This document shows, piece by piece, positions 1 through 6,629 of a stretch of DNA of 8,839 nucleotides (positions are counted from its first letter, which is position 1; every line of letters starts with the position of its first letter). A model generated the notes under the pieces. It saw nothing but the letters and a program-made list of their open reading frames with translations. It made no database searches and was not told the DNA's origin. This stretch comes from Sphingobium sp. Its GTDB lineage: Bacteria; Pseudomonadota; Alphaproteobacteria; Sphingomonadales; Sphingomonadaceae. The stretch lies in the NCBI GenBank assembly GCA_030148625.1, contig JASBTC010000325.1, positions 1 through 8,839 on the forward strand. Direction: 5' to 3'. A program made the position numbers and the translations under genes.

Positions 1-866
1 CCCAGGCGATCCAGGTCCTCGGACTGGAACCCGCGGGCATCGCCATGGGCGCCAGTGGCGATCTGGTGATCGGCCTGGTGCTCGCGACGACGGCGGCGCT
101 CGTGATCTTCGGCGGTCTCAGCCGGATCAGCCAGGTTGCCGCGGCGCTCGTGCCGGCAATGGTCGGCGTCTATTTCCTGGCCGTGCTCGGCATATTGATC
201 GCCCATGCCGATGTCGTGCCGCACTATCTTTCGCTGATCGTCACCGACGCGTTCAAGGCCGAATATTATGAGGGCCAGGCCATGTTCGGCGGGGCGCTCG
301 GCGGCCTCATCGTGCTCGGCGCGCGCCGCGCATCCTTCTCCAACGAAGCGGGCATCGGCACCGCCGCACTCGCCTATGGCGCGGCCAAGACGTCGGAGCC
401 GGTCCATGAGGGGCTGGTCGCGATGCTCTCGCCCGTGGTCGACACGCTGGTCGTCTGCACGCTGACCGGCCTGGCGATCCTGGTGACCGATGCGTGGAAG
501 GTCGAGGGGCTCAACGGCGTGCTGATGACCGCGCGCGCGTTCAGCGACACCTATCCGATGTTCGGCGGTCCGCTGCTCCTCGTCTGCATCCTCGCCTTCG
601 GGCTCGCGACATTGTTCAGCTATTCCTATTTCGGGATGAAATGCTTCTCCTTCCTGTTCGGTGCGAAGGTGAAGGGTGCCTATAACGGCTTCTACGTCGC
701 CAGCATCGTGGTCGGGGCGGCATCGACGACCGCACTGATCGTCGGCTTCATCGATATCATGTTCGCGCTCATGGCGATCCCGACGATGGTTTCGGGAATC
801 CTGCTCTCCCGCAAGGTGATGGCGGAGACGCGTATCTATTTTTCGCGTGCACGAGAGGCAGCATGA
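1..866 (+). CDS. Na+:alanine/glycine symporter (AGCS family), C-terminal part, 5' end outside window
   Basis: An inner-membrane carrier that couples Na+ (or H+) entry to uptake of alanine, glycine or similar small amino acids. The reading frame is open from base 3 to the TGA at 864-866, so 287 residues are visible. The Met at 45 is internal, because coding continues upstream of it, and family members are roughly 450-550 residues long. Diagnostic sequence is the AGCS signature FSNEAGIGTAALAYGAAKTS (about 336-395), followed by EPVHEG. About six or seven hydrophobic spans are visible, for example LVIGLVLATTAALVIFGG near the start and IVVGAASTTALIVGFIDIMF near the end. The last residues (SRAREAA) form a short cytoplasmic tail. 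The stop overlaps the next start as ATGA, which implies coupled translation. Some AGCS carriers accept D-alanine as well as L-alanine, which would suit the downstream D-aminoacylase. The actual substrate cannot be read from sequence. Confidence 0.93.
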   Translation, partial: QAIQVLGLEPAGIAMGASGDLVIGLVLATTAALVIFGGLSRISQVAAALVPAMVGVYFLAVLGILIAHADVVPHYLSLIVTDAFKAEYYEGQAMFGGALGGLIVLGARRASFSNEAGIGTAALAYGAAKTSEPVHEGLVAMLSPVVDTLVVCTLTGLAILVTDAWKVEGLNGVLMTARAFSDTYPMFGGPLLLVCILAFGLATLFSYSYFGMKCFSFLFGAKVKGAYNGFYVASIVVGAASTTALIVGFIDIMFALMAIPTMVSGILLSRKVMAETRIYFSRAREAA

Positions 867-1885
867 CAATGGATTTTTCGCCTTTCCCGCGGACCCCCCT
901 CGCGCATCTGCCGACGCCGCTCGAACCGCTGCACATCCCGACGGGCGAGACCGAGGGCGTAAGGCTGTTCGTCAAGCGTGACGATTGCACGGGCCTTGGT
1001 TTTGGCGGCAACAAGACGCGCAAGCTCGAATTCGCGATCGGCCACGCGCTGGCGATGGGGGCGGACACGCTGATCACCAGCGGCGCATGGCAATCGAACC
1101 ATGTCCGGCAGACCGCCGCCGCCGCCGCGCGGTCCGGGCTGCGCTGTCATGTCGTCATCTCCGATGCGGCCGGGCGGGATACGGAGGCTTATCGCGCCTC
1201 CGGCAATCTGCTGCTCCACAGCCTTTTCGGTGCGCATCTGCACTTCGTCGCCGATGACGGCGACGCCACCACGGCCCGAATCGATCGGTTGGTCGAAGAA
1301 TCGCTGGCGCGTGGGGAAAAGCCCTATGTCGTCACGCTCGGCGTGTCCGACGCGATCGGATCGCTCGGCTATGCCGAATGTGCGCGCGAGCTTTTGACGC
1401 AGTTCGAGGCGCAGGCGATCTCGCCGACGGCGATCGTCCTGGCGACGGGCAGCGGCGGCACGCATGCCGGGTTGCTCGCGGGCCTGCGGCTCCTGGGATC
1501 CGCGATACCGGTCATCGGTATTTCGGTCAGCGAGCCGAAGGAGGTCAAGTTCGACAAGGTGCGCATGGTCGCCGATGCGATGCTCGATCTGTGCGCCGCG
1601 CCGCGTGCGACCGTCCCCGACGCCGATATCGTCGTCCTCGATGACTATACGGGGCCGGGCTATGCCATCCCGACTGCGGAGGCGAATGACGCACTGCGGA
1701 TGCTCGCCGCAAGCCAGGGGCTGCTGCTCGATCCCGTCTATACGGCCAAGGCGATGGCCGGCCTGCTCGACCTGCTCGGCCGCGGCACGCTCGGCGGCGA
1801 CGTCGTGTTCATCCACACCGGAGGGACGCCGGCGCTGTTCGCCTATGCGGACGAATTTCCCCTGACAAAGGCGACATGCCCATGA
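863..1885 (+). CDS. PLP-dependent D-cysteine desulfhydrase / ACC deaminase family enzyme
   Basis: A cytoplasmic fold-type II PLP enzyme of 340 residues, close to the usual 328-338. The family contains D-cysteine desulfhydrase (D-Cys to pyruvate, H2S and NH3) and 1-aminocyclopropane-1-carboxylate (ACC) deaminase. Visible motifs are KRDD at 38-41, GGNKTRK at 48-54 with K51 as the expected Schiff-base lysine, SNHVRQTAA from S78, the phosphate-cup loop TGSGGTHAG at 195-203, and HTGGTPALFAY near the C-terminus. At 291-295 it reads PVYTA, where ACC deaminases, as I recall them, read VYEGKS. That, together with SNH rather than SNQ after the catalytic Ser, favours D-cysteine desulfhydrase or another D-amino-acid lyase over true ACC deaminase. 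The ATG at 863 overlaps the symporter stop and follows GAGAGG at 853-858. The ATG at 869 is a possible alternative start. The stop overlaps the next gene. The exact substrate is uncertain. Confidence 0.88.
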   Translation: MTMDFSPFPRTPLAHLPTPLEPLHIPTGETEGVRLFVKRDDCTGLGFGGNKTRKLEFAIGHALAMGADTLITSGAWQSNHVRQTAAAAARSGLRCHVVISDAAGRDTEAYRASGNLLLHSLFGAHLHFVADDGDATTARIDRLVEESLARGEKPYVVTLGVSDAIGSLGYAECARELLTQFEAQAISPTAIVLATGSGGTHAGLLAGLRLLGSAIPVIGISVSEPKEVKFDKVRMVADAMLDLCAAPRATVPDADIVVLDDYTGPGYAIPTAEANDALRMLAASQGLLLDPVYTAKAMAGLLDLLGRGTLGGDVVFIHTGGTPALFAYADEFPLTKATCP

Positions 1886-3462
1886 AATTGACCCGTGTGA
1901 TTGCCCTTGCCTTGCTGGCGGCCGCACCGTCGGCGCTGATGGCTCAGGATCTTGCGTCCGCGATCAGGGACGCAGGCGGCAGTTTCGATCTGCTGATCGA
2001 GGACGCGACACTGGTCGACGGGACGGGCGCGGCGCCGGTCCAGGCCGACATATTGATCGAGGGTGACAGGATCGCCTTTATCGGCGACGTGCCGCAGGGC
2101 GCCGCCAAGGCCGACCGTACGATCGCCGCGGCGGGGCGGGCGCTGTCGCCGGGCTTCATCGACACCCACACCCATGCCGATCCCCTGAAGGATTCGTTCG
2201 ACGGATTCCTCGCGATGGGCGTGACCACGGTCATCCTGGGACAGGACGGCCGCAGCGCGAACACCGCCGCGACCGGTGACGACATCTCGCGGCCCGCCGC
2301 GCCGCTGGGCGGCTGGCTGAAATCGGTCGAGGCGAAGGGCGCACAGCTCAATATCGCCGTCCTGTCGGGGCACGGGACGATCCGGCATCAGGCGGGCATC
2401 CCGGATTCGGCGCGGGGACTGACCCCGGAACAGCAGGCCCGGATGAACGACATTCTGAGCGCGGAGTTGCGCGAGGGGAGTTTCGGCCTGTCCACCGGTC
2501 TCGAATATGTGCCCGGCCGCTATGCCGAAACCGCCGAGCTTGTCCCGCTGGCGAAACTCGTCGGCGATGCTGACGGCGTGATCATCAGCCATATGCGCAC
2601 CGAGGATGACGGGCTGGTGGAAGGTGCGGTCCAGGAACTGGTCGATTATGGCGCCAATGCCCGCATTCAGGCGTCGCATCTGAAGATCGTGTTCGGCAAG
2701 GGGCCGGAGACCGCGCATCGCTTGCTGTCCTTCATCGAGGCCAGGCAGCGCGAAGGCGCCCGGCTGTCGGCGGACGTCTATCCCTATACCGCCGGCTATG
2801 GCGGGCTGGGCCTGATCTTCCCCGAATGGGCGCTTTCGCCGGCCAATTACGCAGACGTCGTCAAGACGCGCCGGGCTGAATTGCTCGCTTATCTGAAGGC
2901 GCGCATGACGAAGCGCGGCGGCCCCGGCGCCTTGCTGTTCGGATCCGCGCCGCTCGCCGGCAAGACGCTGGCCGATGTCGCGACGGAGCGGGGCAAGCCG
3001 TTCGAGGAGGTGCTGCTCGCGCTCGGGCCGAACGGTGCCCATGGCGCGCATTTCATCATGGACGAAGGGGTTCAGGACCTGCTCGTCGCCAGCCCGCTCA
3101 CCGCCATCTCCACCGACGGTGGCCCGTCGATCCGTCACCCGCGGGGCACGGGCACCTATGCCCGGTTGATCGAGCATTATGTGGAAGGGACCAAGGCACT
3201 GACGCTGCAGGAAGCGGTGCGCAAGAGCAGCAGCCTGCCCGCCGCCGCGATGGGTTTCACAGATCGTGGTGTGGTGCGCGTGGGCGCCAAGGCCGATCTG
3301 CTGTTGTTCGATCCCGCGAAGGTGCGCGCGAAATCCGACTATCTGAAACCCTATGAACGCGCCGAAGGCTTCGACATCGTCATCGTGAACGGTCGGGTCG
3401 CGCGCGAGAATGGGGTGATGGGCACCGGGCGGTACGGGCGCGTGCTGCGACGTGCGCAATAG
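1882..3462 (+). CDS. N-acyl-D-amino-acid deacylase (D-aminoacylase), amidohydrolase superfamily, exported
   Basis: A metal-dependent amidohydrolase that removes the acyl group from N-acyl-D-amino acids, 526 residues from this start. MKLTRVIALALLAAAPSALMA is a typical Sec signal peptide with likely cleavage after A21, so the enzyme should act in the periplasm. Next come an N-terminal beta-sandwich strand set, then the barrel with HTHAD (H96, H98), SHMRTEDD (H237), SHLK (H266) and STDGG (D412, expected catalytic Asp). The HPRGTGTYARLIEHYV segment and the C-terminal GAKADLLLFDP strand are characteristic of D-aminoacylases. Characterised members carry a metal-bridging Cys in GNCG; here the matching stretch is GQDGRS with D122, so substrate range or metal use may differ. 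Start: the ATG at 1882 gives an ATGA overlap with the upstream stop and follows AAAGG (1867-1871) by 10 bases. The ATG at 1876 would add Met-Pro and is a close alternative. Confidence 0.9.
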   Translation: MKLTRVIALALLAAAPSALMAQDLASAIRDAGGSFDLLIEDATLVDGTGAAPVQADILIEGDRIAFIGDVPQGAAKADRTIAAAGRALSPGFIDTHTHADPLKDSFDGFLAMGVTTVILGQDGRSANTAATGDDISRPAAPLGGWLKSVEAKGAQLNIAVLSGHGTIRHQAGIPDSARGLTPEQQARMNDILSAELREGSFGLSTGLEYVPGRYAETAELVPLAKLVGDADGVIISHMRTEDDGLVEGAVQELVDYGANARIQASHLKIVFGKGPETAHRLLSFIEARQREGARLSADVYPYTAGYGGLGLIFPEWALSPANYADVVKTRRAELLAYLKARMTKRGGPGALLFGSAPLAGKTLADVATERGKPFEEVLLALGPNGAHGAHFIMDEGVQDLLVASPLTAISTDGGPSIRHPRGTGTYARLIEHYVEGTKALTLQEAVRKSSSLPAAAMGFTDRGVVRVGAKADLLLFDPAKVRAKSDYLKPYERAEGFDIVIVNGRVARENGVMGTGRYGRVLRRAQ

Positions 3463-3544
3463 CCGTGGAACATGATCTGAACAGTTCGGGACAGAGACGT
3501 GGGACCGCCACGCGCGTCGGGAAAGGCGATGTCTAGGTAAGCGA

Positions 3545-3563
3545 TCGTCCGGCTGGCGGACGA
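3545..3563 (+). promoter_or_regulatory. Perfect 7-bp dyad in the receptor leader
   Basis: TCGTCCG at 3545-3551 and CGGACGA at 3557-3563 are exact reverse complements separated by GCTGG. The dyad lies 83 bases after the deacylase stop and 108 bases before the receptor start. No T-run follows, so it is not a standard intrinsic terminator. It could be an operator, a leader RNA hairpin or chance in GC-rich DNA. Confidence 0.3.
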
Positions 3564-3659
3564 CATCTGAATTGCAACGCTCCGGGCGGCCGCTTCGGGG
3601 AGGGCGGATCCGTGCACCTGCGCGGGACGGACGCCCTGCTGCGCGCCGCTTTGGCCAAT

Positions 3660-3666
3660 AAGGGGA
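3660..3666 (+). promoter_or_regulatory. Ribosome binding site deciding the receptor start
   Basis: AAGGGGA lies 5 bases before the ATG at 3672 and 8 bases before the second ATG at 3675. It fixes the start of the receptor gene here rather than at the GTG at 3612, which would place 20 extra non-signal residues before an obvious signal peptide. Confidence 0.75.
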
Positions 3667-3671
3667 CTCTG

Positions 3672-6572
3672 ATGATGCGTAGGAAACTGATCAAGACCAA
3701 ATTGCTGGCGAACGGTGCGGCGTTCGTCGTCGCGATCGGAACCGTGAGCCCGGCGCTCGCCCAGGGCGACGCCACGGCGGCCGATACTGCCGATTCCGCG
3801 GAAGCCATCGTGGTGACGGGATCGCGCATCGCGCGCCCGGATATCGATGCCAATATTCCGATCGCGGTGCTCAACGCCGCGGCACTGGAGCAGGATGGCG
3901 CGTCGAACATCCAGGATGTGCTGCGCGAGATGCCGCAGGTCGGCATCGGCACGACGCGTTCCAATTCGAACTTCTCCGCCACCGGCAATGGCGCCGCTTC
4001 GGTCGACCTGCGCAATCTCGGCCCCAGCCGCACGCTCGTGCTGGTCAATGGGCGGCGCTTCGTCGCCGGCTTCTCGGGCACCTCGGCCGTCGATCTCAAC
4101 AATATCCCGACCGATTTTGTCGAGCGCGTCGAAGTCGTGACCGGCGGAACGTCCGCCATTTACGGATCCGACGCCGTCGCGGGCGTCGTCAATTTCGTGC
4201 TCAAGGACAAGATCGACGGCATCACAGCGCGCGCCGAATATGGCCTCACGTCGCGCGGCGACAATCCGCGCTATCTGGTCAGCGTCACCGGCGGAACCAG
4301 CTGGGGAGCCGACGATCGTGGCCGGATCGCCATCAACTTCACTCACGAGTCCGACGAAGGGCTGTTGTCCAGAAACCGCAAGATCTCGAGCGAGGATCGC
4401 TCGCTCGCGCTGGTCGGCGTTCCCGCCTATAGTTCCTATGCGCCGCAGGGCCGTTTCGACCTGCGCACCGCGACGGGCAGCGCCCAGGTCTTCACCTTCG
4501 ACCAGAGCAACGCGCTCGTCCTCGGCTTCCCGCAGGCGCTGGCCTATAATCGCAACGGGGATCGGCGCATCTCACTCCCGGTGGAGCGCTACATCGTATC
4601 GGCGAACCTGCGCTACGAGATTTCGGACAAGCTGACCGCCTTTGTCGAACCGACCTATGGCAAGGTCAAATCCTCGGCATTGCTCGAAGCCTATTCGTTC
4701 GACTGGAGCTTCATCTACAAGGATGGCGAGCTCGGCATGCCGATCACCAACGCCTATATTCCGGCGTCGATCCAGAGCCTGATCACCGCGCGCAACGGCG
4801 ATGCCGATCCGGCGAACGACATCAAGGCGATCCAGTTCCGGCGTCGCCAGAACGAAGTGTACAACCGCAGCAACGTGAACGAGCGCGACACCTGGCGCGT
4901 CGCCGCCGGGCTTCGCGGCGAGATCGCCAATAACTGGAAATACGAACTCTCCTACGTCTTCGGCAGCATGAAGGATCGGACGAATACGCAGGATATCGAT
5001 GCGCCCCGCTATCGCGCCGCACTCGATTCGATCTTCGATCCCGGGACCAACCAGGTCGTCTGCCGCGATGCCGCGGCACGTGCGGCGGGTTGCGTGCCGA
5101 TCAACCTGTTCGGTTTCAACACCGTCACGCAGCCGGGCGCGAATTATGTCACCGTTCCCCGCTACGCGCATATCAAGAACACCCAGCATGTCGTCTCCGC
5201 CAGCCTGACCGGCAGCCTGCTGACCTTGCCCGCGGGCGATCTCGGCATCGCGATCGGCGGCGAGTATCGCAAGGAAAAGAGCACGACCGACTGGGATGAC
5301 ATCACCAATCGTGGCGACGGCACCGGTGCGGCCTATGACGATCTCGCCGGCCAGTTCGACGTCAAGGAAGTGTTCGGCGAGGTCAATGTGCCGATCCTCG
5401 CCGGTCGCCCCGTCTTCGAATATCTCGGCGTCACCGCGGCGGCGCGCTATTCGGACTGTTCGACCGTCGGAACCGTGCTGAGCTGGAATGCCGGCCTGGA
5501 ATATGCGCCGATCCGCGGACTGCGCTTCCGCGCCAATTACGCCGAGGCCAATCGCGCACCCAATGTCGCGGAGCTTTATGCCAGCATCACCGGCGGAGCG
5601 AGCGGCGCGACGGTCATCGATCCCTGCGCGGGCACGACGGCCACCAGCAGCCGTCCGCAGGATGCGACCTGCCGGGCGATACCGGGGCTGCTGCAGGAAG
5701 CAGCGGCGAATGGCGGTGCCTTCACCTACACGTCGTTCGACCTCAACTGGATGGGCATCACCGAAGGCGGCAATCCCAATCTGCGCGAGGAAACCGCCAA
5801 GACGCTGACGCTCGGCGCCGTGCTGACGCCGCGTGCCATTCCGGGCTTCAGCCTGTCGGTCGATTATTTCGACATCAAGGTCGACGGTGCGGTCGGTTCG
5901 CTGCCCGCGCAGATCCTGGTCAATCGCTGCATCGAAACCGGCGATCCGGTCTATTGCAGCCAGATCGAGCGTTTCCCGACCGGCAAGCTCTATACCATGT
6001 CCACCACGCTGATGAACGTGGCGAGCATCAAGACGCGGGGGCTGGACTTCAACCTGAACTACAGCCGTCCGCTGGGCCTGTCGGAGGACGACAATATCAG
6101 CCTGAACCTGCTCTACACGCGGTTGCTCGCGCTGGAGAAACAGTCGTTCAAGGGCGGGCCGATCGAGGAGAATCTTGGGCAGCTCTACGCGGCGGGCCGG
6201 CTCGGCACCGGCTTCAAGAACAAGGCGAGCGCGCGGATCGCATATAAGGCCGGCGGTCTCACCGCGAGCTGGCAGGTCACCTATATGGGCAAGATCCAGG
6301 ATCGGCTCGGTTATGTCGCGTCGGGCGCGGACAAGGAATATCTCGAGGGGCTGAACCGCGTGGGTGATGTCTTCTATCACGACATCCAGCTCCGCTACGC
6401 GATCGGCCAGAAGCGGAACTACGAGGCCTATTTCGGGGTCAACAACCTGTTCGATCGCAATCCGCCGCTCATTCCCGCGGGCTTCGCGTCGAGCATCGCG
6501 GGCGTCGAGACCGCCGACGTCTATGATCCCTATGGCCGACGCTTCTATGCCGGCGTGCGGCTGAAATTCTGA
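3672..6572 (+). CDS. TonB-dependent outer-membrane receptor
   Basis: A complete 966-residue outer-membrane active transporter, energised by TonB-ExbBD, with a ligand not known from sequence. Residues 1-30 form a signal peptide (MMRRKLIKTK, hydrophobic core, ending SPALA before Q31). EAIVVTG at 44-50 is TonB-box-like. The plug follows at about 55-180, with LRNLGPSRTLVLVNGRR (113-129) and RVEVVTGGTSAIYGSDAVAG (152-171). The rest is a 22-strand-type beta-barrel ending in the C-terminal signature YDPYGRRFYAGVRLKF with terminal Phe. Cysteines occur as three close pairs, C464/C474, C652/C667 and C753/C762, probably disulfides in surface loops, plus a lone C596 in YSDCSTVG. The gene lies 209 bases after the deacylase on the same strand, which suggests but does not prove that it imports the deacylase substrate, such as acylated or D-amino-acid-containing peptides. 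It is intact, with a terminator-like hairpin directly after it. Confidence 0.93.
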   Translation: MMRRKLIKTKLLANGAAFVVAIGTVSPALAQGDATAADTADSAEAIVVTGSRIARPDIDANIPIAVLNAAALEQDGASNIQDVLREMPQVGIGTTRSNSNFSATGNGAASVDLRNLGPSRTLVLVNGRRFVAGFSGTSAVDLNNIPTDFVERVEVVTGGTSAIYGSDAVAGVVNFVLKDKIDGITARAEYGLTSRGDNPRYLVSVTGGTSWGADDRGRIAINFTHESDEGLLSRNRKISSEDRSLALVGVPAYSSYAPQGRFDLRTATGSAQVFTFDQSNALVLGFPQALAYNRNGDRRISLPVERYIVSANLRYEISDKLTAFVEPTYGKVKSSALLEAYSFDWSFIYKDGELGMPITNAYIPASIQSLITARNGDADPANDIKAIQFRRRQNEVYNRSNVNERDTWRVAAGLRGEIANNWKYELSYVFGSMKDRTNTQDIDAPRYRAALDSIFDPGTNQVVCRDAAARAAGCVPINLFGFNTVTQPGANYVTVPRYAHIKNTQHVVSASLTGSLLTLPAGDLGIAIGGEYRKEKSTTDWDDITNRGDGTGAAYDDLAGQFDVKEVFGEVNVPILAGRPVFEYLGVTAAARYSDCSTVGTVLSWNAGLEYAPIRGLRFRANYAEANRAPNVAELYASITGGASGATVIDPCAGTTATSSRPQDATCRAIPGLLQEAAANGGAFTYTSFDLNWMGITEGGNPNLREETAKTLTLGAVLTPRAIPGFSLSVDYFDIKVDGAVGSLPAQILVNRCIETGDPVYCSQIERFPTGKLYTMSTTLMNVASIKTRGLDFNLNYSRPLGLSEDDNISLNLLYTRLLALEKQSFKGGPIEENLGQLYAAGRLGTGFKNKASARIAYKAGGLTASWQVTYMGKIQDRLGYVASGADKEYLEGLNRVGDVFYHDIQLRYAIGQKRNYEAYFGVNNLFDRNPPLIPAGFASSIAGVETADVYDPYGRRFYAGVRLKF

Positions 6573-6583
6573 AATCGCGGTCT

Positions 6584-6627
6584 GGAGCGGGGCGGACAAT
6601 CATATCGGCGATTGTCTGCCCCGTTTC
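6584..6627. terminator. Hairpin terminator shared by converging receptor and aldehyde dehydrogenase genes
   Basis: The core arms 6588-6601 and 6610-6623 pair at all 14 positions (one G-U), around an 8-base loop. Pairing extends outward to 6584 and 6627 with two more G-U pairs. It begins 12 bases after the receptor stop and ends 3 bases before the stop codon of the opposite-strand dehydrogenase. Only a short TTT follows on the plus strand, so plus-strand termination may be modest. The position between convergent genes supports a bidirectional role. Confidence 0.75.
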
Positions 6628-6629
6628 CG

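Larger units (their letters stand above)
3463..3671 (+). other. Intergenic leader between deacylase and receptor genes
   Basis: A 209-base stretch without a supported gene. It holds one clear 7-base-pair dyad (3545-3563), a weaker 5-base-pair dyad (3498-3512), and the receptor ribosome binding site at its end. Two ATGs (3471 and 3529) open frames of only two and three codons before a stop. No convincing -35/-10 pair was found, though the gap is long enough for the receptor gene to have its own promoter. Confidence 0.6.

Noticed and set aside
836..1927. Long minus-strand frame opposite the PLP enzyme
   Set aside because: Arg-, Gln- and Asp-rich translation with no family motif, typical of the antisense shadow of a GC-rich gene. 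The plus-strand gene has clear catalytic motifs.
1843..3459. 538-codon minus-strand frame opposite the deacylase
   Set aside because: Antisense shadow: almost the same limits as the real gene, low-complexity charged composition and no recognisable domain.
3612..3671. GTG start that would lengthen the receptor by 20 residues
   Set aside because: It would bury the signal peptide behind a polar extension, and the good AAGGGGA site belongs to the ATG at 3672.
4572..6599. 675-codon minus-strand frame opposite the receptor
   Set aside because: Antisense shadow of a gene with signal peptide, plug and C-terminal signature on the plus strand.
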